Below, one piece after another: positions 45,812 through 55,109 of a stretch of 64,000 nucleotides of DNA (position 1 is the first letter of the stretch; every line of letters begins with the position of its first letter). This DNA comes from Lentibacillus persicus (GTDB lineage: Bacteria > Bacillota > Bacilli > Bacillales > Amphibacillaceae). The notes under the pieces were generated by a model, which was given only the letters and a program-made list of their open reading frames with translations, was not told where the DNA came from and did no database searches. The position numbers and the translations under genes were made by a program. The stretch lies in assembly GCF_900112705.1 (NCBI RefSeq), contig NZ_FOMR01000001.1, forward strand, positions 1 through 64,000. The letters run 5' to 3'.

Positions 45812-45961
45812 ATGGAGGACGTCAAAAAGAACGTACCTGAACAAGAACATAATGAAGACGAAAAGTCGTTAAAGGGAACTTTTGCATCTGTTATGCTTCT
45901 CGCGGGTTTTCTCATTGCTTCTTGGGCGGGAGTCTTTCTGCTGTTTATGGACCGGGTGTAA
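45812..45961 (+). CDS. cbaD: Cytochrome c oxidase (ba3 type) subunit IIa
   Basis: A 49-residue protein: charged N-terminus (MEDVKKNVPEQEHNEDEKS) and a single membrane helix (about residues 24-47, including LLAGFLIASWAG). This is the size and shape of CoxIIa, the third subunit of ba3 oxidases, and it directly precedes the genes for subunits II and I. AAGGAGGGGG precedes the ATG. The symbol follows Thermus usage. Confidence 0.85.
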   Translation: MEDVKKNVPEQEHNEDEKSLKGTFASVMLLAGFLIASWAGVFLLFMDRV

Positions 45962-46082
45962 TCGAGCATTCCTCGATATTCATTAAGTCCCTGATTCAAT
46001 CGATGGAGATCTCCTTACCTGCAAGTACGGGGAACATCCGATAATTAAGCAAATTCAGACCTTATCATAGGGAGGGAATGAC

Positions 46083-46544
46083 ATGCATCGTTTAGAGGAA
46101 ATTTGGCTTAGCGTAAGTGCGGGCGTTTTAGTACTATTTATGGTTATTGTAGGTTATCAGGCTTTTGCGCTGGGAATGGGTCCGCCAAGTCACCAGGAAA
46201 CAATTGATCCACAGAAAGTTGATGAAACAGAACCATTTGATGAACCTGGCGTCTACGAAACAGGCGAAAATGAATACGAAGTCGTAATGACACTTCAGGC
46301 ATTTAGTTTTACGCCAAACGAAATTGAAGTTCCGGCGGGTGCAGAGGTGACGTTCACGATGACATCAAAAGACGTTACCCACGGATTTCAGGTAGCCGGT
46401 ACCAATATTAACGCTATGGTTATGCCAGGGCATATACAGAAAATCACGCACACCTTTAAAGAACCGGGCAATTATCTCGTATTGTGCAATGAATACTGCG
46501 GAACCGGGCATCAGCTGATGTCAACGGAAATTATGGTGAAGTAA
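46083..46544 (+). CDS. cbaB: Cytochrome c oxidase subunit II, ba3 type (CuA)
   Basis: A 153-residue subunit with one N-terminal membrane helix (about residues 9-31) and an external cupredoxin domain. CuA ligands are all present: His100 (DVTHGF), Cys135, Cys139, His143 and Met146 (CNEYCGTGHQLM). It accepts electrons from cytochrome c. GGGAGGG precedes the ATG; 12 bp separate it from subunit I. The single-helix anchor is typical of B-family oxidases. Confidence 0.95.
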   Translation: MHRLEEIWLSVSAGVLVLFMVIVGYQAFALGMGPPSHQETIDPQKVDETEPFDEPGVYETGENEYEVVMTLQAFSFTPNEIEVPAGAEVTFTMTSKDVTHGFQVAGTNINAMVMPGHIQKITHTFKEPGNYLVLCNEYCGTGHQLMSTEIMVK

Positions 46545-46556
46545 AGGAGTGATCAT

Positions 46557-48236
46557 ATGGCGAAACCACTGAAAGAAATTATTAAAGACGACCCGAAAAA
46601 AGCCTTGGGTGTTAATCCTGAGGACGCAAAGATTTCAAAAGTATATATTTCAGTAGCTTTTATAACATTACTCATTGGCGGACTTTTAGGATTATTACAG
46701 GGTCTTGAACGCGGCGGCCTTTTGCAGCTGCCATCATGGCTGAACTACTATCAGGTTTTGACCGCACACGGCGTTTTATTAATTCTAATCTTTACAGCAA
46801 CGTTCTCAATTGGTTATTTATATGCCGGTTTTTCGCATACGATAGGCGGCTTGCTTCCTAAAGTACGGAAAATGGCCTGGACCGGACTCGGACTGATGCT
46901 GTTTGGCACAGCCCTGGTTGTTGCAACAATTGTTATGAATGAAGCATCGGTACTGTACACATTCTATCCGCCAATGGCGGCATCACCTATATTTTATATT
47001 GGTTTAGTCTTTGTTGTCCTTGGTATCTGGTCTTGTGCATTTGGTGTATTTATTAACTATAACCACTGGCGTAAAAATCACAAAGGTGAAGTAACACCAC
47101 TCTTTGCTTTCTTCACAATGGGGATTTTTATCCTTTGGTTCTTTGGAAGCCTCGGCGTAACGGTAGAAGTTTTTATGCTGATTCCGTGGTCAATGGGCTT
47201 GACGGAAACGATCAATGTTATGGTCAGCCGGACACTGTTCTGGAGCTTTGGACACACGTTAGTTAACGTTTGGTATCTGATTGCAACATCAGCATGGTAT
47301 GTAGCTGTACCAAAATTGATCGATGGAAAAGTTTTCAGTGATAAATTGGCAAGAGTCGTTGTTATCCTGTTGGTCATCTTGAATATTCCGGGCGGGTTTC
47401 ACCACCAAATTATCGATCCGGGTATCTCTGAAACGGTTAAATTCCTGCACGTCTTCATGAGTGTCGCAATAGCGTTCCCATCACTTATGACTGCATTTGC
47501 AATGTTTGCAGTATTTGAGCGGGCTGGACGCAAAAAAGGCGGCAAAGGACTCTTTGGCTGGTTCAAAAAGCTGCCGTGGGGCGACGTTCGTTTCCTGGCA
47601 CCAATGATTGCTATGATTGCCTTCATTCCTGGCGGTGCAGGCGGCTTGATTAACACAAGTAACCAGATGAACCAGGTTGTTCATAATACATTATGGGTTG
47701 TGGGGCACTTCCATATCACAGTAGGTGTTACGGTTGTTCTGACATTTTTCGGTATCTGTTACTGGCTGATTCCGTATATCTCAAAACGCAAGCTGACACC
47801 ACAGATGAACCGTTTAGGTATCATTCAAACAATCGTTTGGACCGTTGGTATGCTTCTTATGTCAGGTTCACAGCACTTAGTTGGTCTTTTGGGTGACCCA
47901 CGGCGGACATCGTATACAACATACGGCGAGCACGAGACAGCTTTAAGCTGGATTCCGTACGAATATGTCATGGCATTCGGTGCAACATTGCTGCTGGTTG
48001 GTGTCATTATTCAAGTGTATGCGGTATTCAATATGATGTTTTTCGCGCCAAAAGGCGAAACCGAATTCCCTGTCGGTGAAGAAGAAGCAGGGGCAGAGAA
48101 GACACCATTTTGGACTGAGCGCTGGAGTCTTTGGATTATCTTACTGCTGATGGTTGTTGCAATGGCTTACGTTGTTCCGATTGTAGACTTCGTCGTCAAC
48201 GCACCTCCAGGGTCTCCTCCAATTAAGACATGGTAG
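46557..48236 (+). CDS. cbaA: Cytochrome c oxidase subunit I, b(o/a)3 type
   Basis: A 559-residue membrane subunit holding the low-spin haem and the haem-CuB centre where O2 is reduced. About 13 helices. Key His residues are in LTAHGVLLIL (low-spin haem), GHTLVNVWYLIATSAWYVAV (CuB region), GGFHHQIIDPG (CuB) and VVGHFHITVGV (haem ligands). Start follows AAAGGAGTGATC. Family B (ba3) features include the short subunit II and the IIa miniprotein upstream. Confidence 0.95.
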   Translation: MAKPLKEIIKDDPKKALGVNPEDAKISKVYISVAFITLLIGGLLGLLQGLERGGLLQLPSWLNYYQVLTAHGVLLILIFTATFSIGYLYAGFSHTIGGLLPKVRKMAWTGLGLMLFGTALVVATIVMNEASVLYTFYPPMAASPIFYIGLVFVVLGIWSCAFGVFINYNHWRKNHKGEVTPLFAFFTMGIFILWFFGSLGVTVEVFMLIPWSMGLTETINVMVSRTLFWSFGHTLVNVWYLIATSAWYVAVPKLIDGKVFSDKLARVVVILLVILNIPGGFHHQIIDPGISETVKFLHVFMSVAIAFPSLMTAFAMFAVFERAGRKKGGKGLFGWFKKLPWGDVRFLAPMIAMIAFIPGGAGGLINTSNQMNQVVHNTLWVVGHFHITVGVTVVLTFFGICYWLIPYISKRKLTPQMNRLGIIQTIVWTVGMLLMSGSQHLVGLLGDPRRTSYTTYGEHETALSWIPYEYVMAFGATLLLVGVIIQVYAVFNMMFFAPKGETEFPVGEEEAGAEKTPFWTERWSLWIILLLMVVAMAYVVPIVDFVVNAPPGSPPIKTW

Positions 48237-48360
48237 AATACTGAAGGGGAAGGTCCCGGCTGAAAGTTGTCTTTCGGCCGGGTTTCAGGTAAATCTGCTA
48301 TAGGTCTGCTAACCATAAACGGTTCCGACCTCATATTTGCTTGTTAAGGGTGTGATCACA

Positions 48361-48996
48361 ATAATCAAAAATGGCCACAGCACAATTGCCGTCTTTATCG
48401 TGTTAGTCTTTGGGTTTGTGCTTTTTTATAATGGCACAGATGGTTTTCAAGCTTTTACGGCTGAAAGTGCCCGAACTTATGATATTAATCAAAACCAGCC
48501 TGCTTTTACGAATGTAACGCTGGAAGATAGTAAGGAACGAACTTATTCATTTAAAGAATTTGCTGAAGGAAAATATGTTTTCGTCACATTTATGTACACG
48601 AACTGTACAACTGTCTGTCCACAGCTGGAAATGAATATGGCGCAAGTGTATGAGCAAGTTCCGGATAAATATATTGGCGAAGATATTGTGTTTTTAAGTA
48701 TCAGTTTCGACCCTGAGCGGGACGATCCTGCCACATTATCGAAATACCGATCATATTTCGGCAGTGACGGTGAAACGTGGCGGATGGCCAGGGTTAACGA
48801 TGAAAGTGAGCTGAATACCTTACTGGATAATTTGGGTGTCATTGTTATTCCTGATGGTGAAGGTGACTTCACGCACAATAGCGCCTTTTATTTTATAGGA
48901 AAATCCGGTCACTTACTGGAAATGATGGACTACACGCTCATTGATGAAGCGGCGGATAAAGTAAATGAAACGCTTAACAGTGAAGAAGGTGTGTAA
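48361..48996 (+). CDS. SCO1/SenC-family copper chaperone
   Basis: Membrane-anchored thioredoxin-fold protein that delivers copper to the CuA site of oxidases. One N-terminal helix (TIAVFIVLVFGFVLFY), copper ligands CTTVC and the His of FTHNSAFYF. The start is unusual: the frame is open back to a TTG at 48337, but the strong ribosome-binding site AAGGGTGTGATC (48346-48357) points to ATA at 48361. A GTG at 48352 lies inside that site. I give the ATA start; the alternative is TTG 48337. It follows the oxidase genes and probably serves them. Confidence 0.85.
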   Translation: MIKNGHSTIAVFIVLVFGFVLFYNGTDGFQAFTAESARTYDINQNQPAFTNVTLEDSKERTYSFKEFAEGKYVFVTFMYTNCTTVCPQLEMNMAQVYEQVPDKYIGEDIVFLSISFDPERDDPATLSKYRSYFGSDGETWRMARVNDESELNTLLDNLGVIVIPDGEGDFTHNSAFYFIGKSGHLLEMMDYTLIDEAADKVNETLNSEEGV

Positions 48997-48999
48997 GCT

Positions 49000-49557
49000 A
49001 TGAAACAGGCATTTTATGGATTGCTCTTATTTATTTTTCTTGCCTTGCCGCCTGTTGCTGCCATTATGGAATCAGTGATGATTGTTCATATGCATATGCA
49101 GATGACGCTATTGGCTGTTTCAGGGTTGTTGATGGCGCGTTTCTTTCAAATTAAATTTCCGGGCTTTTTCAGGAAGTGGAATTCAAATGGTGTCCCAGGT
49201 ATTCTATTATTCGTGATTATATGGAGTTTTTGGATGATTCCGCGCTCAATGGACGAGGCGCTTACAATCCAACTCGTTGAAATATTCAAGTTTATCAGCC
49301 TGCCGTTTCTCGCAGGGATTGCTCTTAGAGATAGCTGGACGAAAATCGGTTCGTTCGGGCAGAAAATTGTTTTTGTATTTTTCATTGTCATGTTTTCAAT
49401 TATGGCGTGGATTTATATTGGTGCCGACAGCCAAATTTGCAACAATTATCTTCAAGTTGAACAGCAAACAGTTGGATGGGGTTCGTTGTTTTTTGGCGTA
49501 TTTCTGCTGATTTATGTTCTGCAACTGATATTCATTGACCATTCTCAATATGAATAA
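49000..49557 (+). CDS. His/Met-rich membrane protein linked to the oxidase cluster
   Basis: A 185-residue protein with about five hydrophobic helices. Near the first helix is the unusual run HMHMQM (MIVHMHMQMTLLAVSGLL), a plausible copper or haem site; a Cys lies in DSQICNNY. It starts 3 bp after the SCO stop, so it is in the same operon, and it ends with a terminator. I do not recognise the family with certainty; an oxidase-assembly or copper-handling role is inferred from context. Confidence 0.7.
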   Translation: MKQAFYGLLLFIFLALPPVAAIMESVMIVHMHMQMTLLAVSGLLMARFFQIKFPGFFRKWNSNGVPGILLFVIIWSFWMIPRSMDEALTIQLVEIFKFISLPFLAGIALRDSWTKIGSFGQKIVFVFFIVMFSIMAWIYIGADSQICNNYLQVEQQTVGWGSLFFGVFLLIYVLQLIFIDHSQYE

Positions 49558-49558
49558 G

Positions 49559-49589
49559 CACCTCTTGATTAAGGTCAGGAGGTGTTTTT
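49559..49589 (+). terminator. Terminator of the ba3 oxidase cluster
   Basis: CACCTC-TTGA/TCAGGAGGTG followed by TTTTT. Confidence 0.85.
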
Positions 49590-49678
49590 CGTTGTGATAT
49601 GATCAGATGGTTTTGTTGGCATTTGCACGTCCTTCTTTCCTATAATTTATTTATGCTGTATTGAGGGATGTGAAAAAT

Positions 49679-50851
49679 ATGCAGACGGCGGCACCACTAA
49701 AGAGATCTGAACGCATGATGTGGATCGATGCTTCCCGCGGGTTTGCCATTTTAGGGATTTTTGTTGTAAATATCGGTGCTTTCTCAGCGCCGTACTTTTT
49801 ATACGGGGGTGGGATGGAAGCTTGGAGTAATCAAGTTGATCAAGCTGTGCAAGTCATCATTGATATATTCTTTCAGGCAAGTTTTTATACATTATTTTCA
49901 ATCCTCTTTGGGTTTGGTTTGCAAATACTAAAAGAACGGCTCGAAGAAAAAGCCATTGCCGTCAAACCGTTTCTATACCGCAGGCTTTTTATACTAATCG
50001 GGTTTGGCCTGGTGCATGCATTTCTAATATGGCATGGGGATATCTTGTTGTCTTATGGAATCATCGGGCTGGTTTTCACAGCTTTTGTATTCCATGATGA
50101 AAAAACAATCTTGGCTTGGGGATCGCTTATCCTCTTGGTTAGTGTCAGTTTATATACGTTGATGCTTTATAATGTGAGGGATTTACTTGGTACGGCAAAT
50201 ACATTCGAGATTCGTCTTGCCAAGGAAAATTATGCCAGTAATGATCTGGGTGCAATCCTTGGCCAGAACTTAAACGACTGGCTGTATTCGAATAGCGTCT
50301 TTTCCTATATACTTTTGGGGACGACTTTATTGCCGCTCTTTTTGTTCGGGATGTATTTAGGCAAAAAACGCTGGCTCCATCGCCCGGCTGATTTCAAACA
50401 GGAACTTATGAAGGGGTGGCTGATCAGTTTATTTTTCTTTGTTGTGCTGAAAGCGGGGCCGTATGTGTTCGGCAATCCGGATTGGTTTTCTTATGCACAG
50501 GATAATCTAGGCGGCTCGGCGTCGGCATTGTTTTATCTGTTTACGATTACATTGCTGGCACAGCGCAGGTTTGGGGTGAAGCTGCTGAAGCCATTCAGTT
50601 TTGTCGGCCGTATGTCCTTGAGCAATTATATTCTGCAGTCGCTTATATGTTTTGTTTTATTTTATGGAATAGGGTTTGGGCTGTACGGTTCGGTGAGACC
50701 GGTGGAAGCCATGGGCGTAGTTGTGCTGGTTTACACAGCGCAAATACTTTTCAGTAAATGGTGGCTTGCCAGGTTTCGTTATGGTCCGCTTGAATGGCTG
50801 TGGCGAAGTTTGACATATCGACAAAGACAGCCATTGCGTGAGAGGAATTAG
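49679..50851 (+). CDS. DUF418 (YeiB-type) integral membrane protein
   Basis: A 390-residue protein with about ten helices. Typical family N-terminus (R-x-x-x-D-x-x-R-G-F-A-I-L-G-I: WIDASRGFAILGIFVVNIGA), central LFSILFGFGLQI and C-terminal FVGRMSLSNYILQSLICF. Function unknown; the fold is distantly like membrane acyltransferases. ATG 49679 is preceded by GAGGG at 11 nt; a TTG at 49661 is the longest alternative. Single gene. Confidence 0.85.
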   Translation: MQTAAPLKRSERMMWIDASRGFAILGIFVVNIGAFSAPYFLYGGGMEAWSNQVDQAVQVIIDIFFQASFYTLFSILFGFGLQILKERLEEKAIAVKPFLYRRLFILIGFGLVHAFLIWHGDILLSYGIIGLVFTAFVFHDEKTILAWGSLILLVSVSLYTLMLYNVRDLLGTANTFEIRLAKENYASNDLGAILGQNLNDWLYSNSVFSYILLGTTLLPLFLFGMYLGKKRWLHRPADFKQELMKGWLISLFFFVVLKAGPYVFGNPDWFSYAQDNLGGSASALFYLFTITLLAQRRFGVKLLKPFSFVGRMSLSNYILQSLICFVLFYGIGFGLYGSVRPVEAMGVVVLVYTAQILFSKWWLARFRYGPLEWLWRSLTYRQRQPLRERN

Positions 50852-50913
50852 AGCTTCTACCGGCAATCTCCCCCGAGTATTCAAACATCCAGCGTTTCCT
50901 GGGAAACTCCCAT

Positions 50914-50944
50914 GAAAAAGGCTGCTCGTTTGTTGGAGCAGCCT
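50914..50944 (-). terminator. Terminator of rocD
   Basis: AGGCTGCTC/GAGCAGCCT with TTTTT following on the minus strand. Confidence 0.9.
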
Positions 50945-50962
50945 TGAGGGGATTTCCGTGTT

Positions 50963-52159
50963 TTATCCTTTTAACACTTCTTTTATCTGATCGATGGCCC
51001 AGTCAAGATCGGCTTTTTCTATAATGAGCGGCGGAGCAAAGCGGATGACATTTTCGTGTGTTTCCTTACAAAGCAGCCCGCGTTCTTTTAAAGCTTCACA
51101 GTACGGACGCGCTGATTCGGTCATTTCCACACCGATGAACAACCCTTTGCCTCGAACTTCTTTGATTTTCGGGTTACTGATGCTTTTCATCTCATCCATC
51201 ATATAGTTGCCCAGTTCCAGCGAGCGATCAGCTAAATTTTCTTCTTCAAGAACTTCAAGCGACGCGAGTGAAACGGCGCTTGCGAGCGGGTTGCCGCCGA
51301 AAGTTGACCCGTGCGAGCCGGGGTTGAAGACACCGAGTATATCTTTATTGGAAACAACGCACGATATTGGAAAAACACCGCCGCCTAACGCTTTACCTAA
51401 GATCAGCACATCAGGGGTCACGTCCTCCCAGTCACACGCAAACATCTTGCCGGTACGTGCCAAGCCTGACTGGATTTCATCGGCTACATATAAGACGTTG
51501 TTTTTGGCACAGACATCATAAGCTTCTTTTAGAAACCCTTCAGGCGGTATATTAATGCCTGCTTCGCCTTGTATAGGCTCAAACAGGAAACCGGCTGTAT
51601 TTTCATTAATAGCTTCTTTTAATGCATCAATATCACCATACGGAACGGTTTTGATACCTGGAAGCAACGGTCCGAAACCGCGCTGGTATTCTTCTTCTGA
51701 CGAGAGGGAAACAGCGGTCATTGTACGACCGTGGAAGTTGCCTTCAGCTACGATAATTTCGGCTTTGTCCTCAGGAACCCCCTTAACGTCATAAGCCCAG
51801 CGGCGGACGGCTTTAATCGCCGTTTCAACTGCTTCTGCGCCGGTATTCATCGGAAGTGTCATTTCTTTGTTCGTCAGTTTGCATATTTTTTCATACCATG
51901 GACCAAGCTGGTCGTTATGAAACGCACGGGAGGTCAGGGTAACTTTATCTGCCTGCTTTTTCAATGCATCAATAATCTTCGGATGACGATGGCCCTGGTT
52001 TAAAGCAGAGTATGAACTGAGCATATCCATGTAACGATTGCCCTCAGGATCCTCGACCCAGACACCTTCTGCTTTTTCGATGACGACGGGGAGCGGATGA
52101 TAATTTTTAGCACCGTACTCCTGCGTCTGATCAATAATTTCCTGACTTGATTTTCCCAT
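50963..52159 (-). CDS. rocD: Ornithine aminotransferase
   Basis: A 398-residue PLP enzyme that converts ornithine and 2-oxoglutarate to glutamate-5-semialdehyde and glutamate in arginine breakdown or proline formation. PLP Lys in [10 protein letters not shown]; cofactor Asp in [17 protein letters not shown]; substrate regions [20 protein letters not shown] and [13 protein letters not shown]. Class III aminotransferase of RocD length. GGAGGG precedes the ATG. Proline made from this route could serve as an osmolyte, but that is inference. Confidence 0.95.
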   Translation of the reverse strand: MGKSSQEIIDQTQEYGAKNYHPLPVVIEKAEGVWVEDPEGNRYMDMLSSYSALNQGHRHPKIIDALKKQADKVTLTSRAFHNDQLGPWYEKICKLTNKEMTLPMNTGAEAVETAIKAVRRWAYDVKGVPEDKAEIIVAEGNFHGRTMTAVSLSSEEEYQRGFGPLLPGIKTVPYGDIDALKEAINENTAGFLFEPIQGEAGINIPPEGFLKEAYDVCAKNNVLYVADEIQSGLARTGKMFACDWEDVTPDVLILGKALGGGVFPISCVVSNKDILGVFNPGSHGSTFGGNPLASAVSLASLEVLEEENLADRSLELGNYMMDEMKSISNPKIKEVRGKGLFIGVEMTESARPYCEALKERGLLCKETHENVIRFAPPLIIEKADLDWAIDQIKEVLKG

Positions 52160-52363
52160 AGTATCCCTCCGAATAAAAAATGCGACTCACTCATTAGTAT
52201 AACAGTTTTTATTTAAATTTACTTCCGTTCAATAAATTTTCAAATGATTTTCTTAGTATGACGTGTTAAGATAGATGTTACGATATTGCAGTTGTTCAGA
52301 AAGGCTATTTCCCTTTTGAATAATTTTTAATCACGTAAATGTATGATTCAAGGAGGAACAGTA

Positions 52364-52729
52364 ATGAATACGCACTTGCATGTGACATCATGGGTTTTGG
52401 CATTCATTCTATTTATCGTTGTGATCGCTCTCAATAAAGCGGGTAAAGCAAAAGCGGCTAAAATCGTTCAAATGATTCTTCGGCTGGATTACTTGTTAAT
52501 TTTATATTCAGGCGGTGACTTGCTCGCGGCTTATTTCAACGGTGCCCAAATGGGTGAAGCAATCTTCAAAGGGATTGCAGGCATATGGGCTATTTTTGCC
52601 ATGGAAATGATCAGCCTGAAATCAGGCAGGGAAGAGCCGACTAAGAGCTGGTGGATACAGCTTGTCATAGCGGTTCTCTTGACTTTAATTTTAGGGTTTG
52701 GCCGATTAGGTTTTGGGTTTTTGCCATAA
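52364..52729 (+). CDS. yisL: YisL-family (UPF0344) membrane protein
   Basis: A 121-residue protein with four membrane helices, starting MNTHLHVTSWVLAFILFIVV, a layout matching the YisL (DUF1516) family. ATG 52364 follows AAGGAGGAAC; a 7-residue extension to 52343 would include that site. Function unknown. Confidence 0.85.
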   Translation: MNTHLHVTSWVLAFILFIVVIALNKAGKAKAAKIVQMILRLDYLLILYSGGDLLAAYFNGAQMGEAIFKGIAGIWAIFAMEMISLKSGREEPTKSWWIQLVIAVLLTLILGFGRLGFGFLP

Positions 52730-52819
52730 GCTTAAATGGCTTCAGGGTTTTCTCTGTTCAGGGGAAATCCTTTTAAAGTTGTAATGTCTTTCTCGGGGCG
52801 TAAACCATATATTCTCGTT

Positions 52820-52863
52820 GAAAAAACGACCTAAGCGGCATGCACGTCATCCGCTTAGGTCGT
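52820..52863 (-). terminator. Terminator of the siderophore-binding protein gene
   Basis: A 13-bp stem ACGACCTAAGCGG/CCGCTTAGGTCGT with TTTTTT on the minus strand. Confidence 0.92.
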
Positions 52864-52921
52864 GTTGTGATTAGTTGCATTTCCTGTTTTCATCCATGTC
52901 TTATCTTATAATTGAAAAGGA

Positions 52922-53878
52922 TTATTCCGCCAGTGCTTTAAGCAGGTCATCAATCGTTTTTTCCGAAGCAATTAATCCTTTATTTGTCCAGTTACTTGAT
53001 TCATTTATCGTATAAACGTTTCCATTTTCCACCGCGGGTGTACTTTGCCAGACGTTACTGTCCTTAAGTGTTTGCAGTCCCGGTTCATTTTCTTCTGCCA
53101 AAAGAAATACATGATCAGCTTTTAATTGAGACAATTTTTCCAGGGAAATCGGGTTCCATTGCGTCTCAGCTTTGCCAAGGTCTTTGACCAATTCAGGCTG
53201 ATTAATATCAAGTTCGGAATACAGGACTTCTGCGCTGTGACGATTTTGCTCAAATAAAAAGAATTGATCGCCTTTAGCCCAAATGGCTGCGACTGTTTCG
53301 TCGCCGATGGCATTGTTTAATGTTTCTTTGGCTTTGGCAACTTTCGCATCATATTGGTTCAGGACTTTGTCTGCTTGCGATTCCTTGCCAAACATTTTGC
53401 CGAATGTTTCGATTTGCTTGCGCCAGTCATTAGTCGTTTCTTCGGTCATGATGTATGTTGGAGCGATTTTTTGGTAATCTTCATAAGATCCTTCATAACT
53501 GTCTGTACCATTTTCTAAAATAATTAAATCAGGTTCATGTTTTAGCACCTGTTCCTGGGGCATATTCCACTCGATCTTTGGAACCTCTTTTATCTGATCT
53601 TCGAGGTAGCCTTGGACCGTTTGCCCAATCGCCCATTTAGCAACCGGTTTAACATCCAGTGCAAGCAACGCGTCTTCATGGAACGGAGCAAGGACACGCT
53701 GGGCGTCTCCGGGGATGGTGATTTCTCCCTTAGCACTATTCATGGTCACGTCTGAATTCTGATTCTTACTCTGTTCACTGGAATTACTGTCCGTATTGTC
53801 GCCGCAGGCTGTCATCAGTACTGTTAACAAAAATAATAAACCGATTACAAGAAAGCTTGATGTGTTTCGTTGTCGCAT
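52922..53878 (-). CDS. Iron-siderophore-binding lipoprotein
   Basis: A 318-residue FecB/FhuD-type periplasmic-binding-protein homologue: signal peptide with lipobox MTAC (Cys25), an Asn/Ser-rich linker, then two lobes (IPGDAQRVLAPFHEDALLAL; LKHEPDLIILENGTDSY; LKADHVFLLAEEN). It captures a ferric siderophore outside the cell. Divergent from two FecCD permease genes with a Fur box between. GGAGGTGAC precedes the ATG. The ligand cannot be told from sequence. Confidence 0.93.
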   Translation of the reverse strand: MRQRNTSSFLVIGLLFLLTVLMTACGDNTDSNSSEQSKNQNSDVTMNSAKGEITIPGDAQRVLAPFHEDALLALDVKPVAKWAIGQTVQGYLEDQIKEVPKIEWNMPQEQVLKHEPDLIILENGTDSYEGSYEDYQKIAPTYIMTEETTNDWRKQIETFGKMFGKESQADKVLNQYDAKVAKAKETLNNAIGDETVAAIWAKGDQFFLFEQNRHSAEVLYSELDINQPELVKDLGKAETQWNPISLEKLSQLKADHVFLLAEENEPGLQTLKDSNVWQSTPAVENGNVYTINESSNWTNKGLIASEKTIDDLLKALAE

Positions 53879-53915
53879 ATGTAAGTCACCTCCATGTTAT
53901 AATAGTTTACTACCG

Positions 53916-53938
53916 ACAATGATAATCATTTTCAATTA
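53916..53938. promoter_or_regulatory. Fur box
   Basis: TGATAAT-C-ATTTTCA (53920-53934) fits the 7-1-7 Fur consensus TGATAATNATTATCA with one mismatch. It lies between the divergent binding-protein and permease genes and should repress both when iron is plentiful. Confidence 0.85.
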
Positions 53939-54089
53939 ATGCGTCAATTTTTTTGACAAGCGACAGGGGTGGAAAGAAGCAAGGAGTCAATTGTGTTTAC
54001 ATATTTATGTTTTTCCGGCCCGGTTTAGCAAAGATTCTTCGTGATTTTAAACGAGAAAGAAATCAATGTAGAATGAGCGGGAGTAAATT

Positions 54090-55109
54090 ATGTTTTCATT
54101 TATTCAGCATTCAAAGTTTATTAAACTGATAATCGTTTTTTTGACAATAATCGCCTTGGGAATTTCCATAGGTTTTTCTGTTTCATTTGGGGCCGCTGAT
54201 ATTCATCTTTCGGTTGTATGGCAGGCAGTCTTTAATTTTAACGAAAACCTTACATCTCATCAGGTCATTCAAGAGTTACGGTTACCGAGAGCGCTTGCGG
54301 CCGTAATGACAGGTGCTTTTCTGGCGGTTTCCGGGGCAGTAATGCAAGGATTGACCCGGAATCCGCTTGCCTCACCCTCGATAATGGGGGTGACCCATGG
54401 AGCAGCGTTTGCGCTTGTCGTGGTGATGGCGTTTTACCCGGCAGTATCTAACTTTGGGATGACGATTGCTTCATTTGCAGGTGCCGGGATTGCCGTTATA
54501 TTGATTTTCATGATCGGATCTTTTTCACCTGGCGGCTTGACTCCGGTTAAACTTGCGCTGGCAGGAGTGGCGATCGGTACGTTGTTAAGCTCACTTTCAT
54601 CGGTCATTGCACTTCATTTTCAACTGGAAAAGCAGCTGGGATTCTGGATGGCGGGCGGACTAGCCGGAACAGACTGGACGTCCAACAGAATTCTGCTTAT
54701 CTCAGGCGTTATTGGTATGCTGATTGCTCTGATCATTTCCAAATCGATGACCGTGCTTAACCTGGGAGAAGAAGTGGCTGCAGGGTTGGGACAAAATACG
54801 ATACTCATTAAAATAATGGGCATACTGACCGTATTGTTACTCACCGGGGCGGCTGTGTCTGTCGCAGGTGCCATTGGCTTTATTGGGCTTATAATTCCGC
54901 ATATGACCCGTTTTATAATCGGGACAGATTACAGGTGGGTTATTCCTGTTTCTGCGTTGTTCGGAGCATTATTGCTTGTGTTGTCGGATGTCGTTTCAAG
55001 AATGATTAATGCCCCATATGAAACGCCGGTTGGTGCAATCACATCAATTCTTGGCGTTCCTTTCTTCCTTTATCTTGCCCGGGGAGCAAAAAGGGGTGGT
55101 AACGAATGA
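54090..55109 (+). CDS. Siderophore ABC permease, FecCD family (first subunit)
   Basis: A 339-residue membrane protein with about 9-10 helices. Family motifs: LRLPRALAAVMTGAFLAVSG, VMQGLTRNPLASPSIMGV and the ATPase-contact/exit region GAIGFIGLIIPHMTRFIIG. It forms a heterodimeric channel with the next gene, which it overlaps by 4 bp. GCGGGAG precedes the ATG at a normal distance. Confidence 0.94.
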   Translation: MFSFIQHSKFIKLIIVFLTIIALGISIGFSVSFGAADIHLSVVWQAVFNFNENLTSHQVIQELRLPRALAAVMTGAFLAVSGAVMQGLTRNPLASPSIMGVTHGAAFALVVVMAFYPAVSNFGMTIASFAGAGIAVILIFMIGSFSPGGLTPVKLALAGVAIGTLLSSLSSVIALHFQLEKQLGFWMAGGLAGTDWTSNRILLISGVIGMLIALIISKSMTVLNLGEEVAAGLGQNTILIKIMGILTVLLLTGAAVSVAGAIGFIGLIIPHMTRFIIGTDYRWVIPVSALFGALLLVLSDVVSRMINAPYETPVGAITSILGVPFFLYLARGAKRGGNE

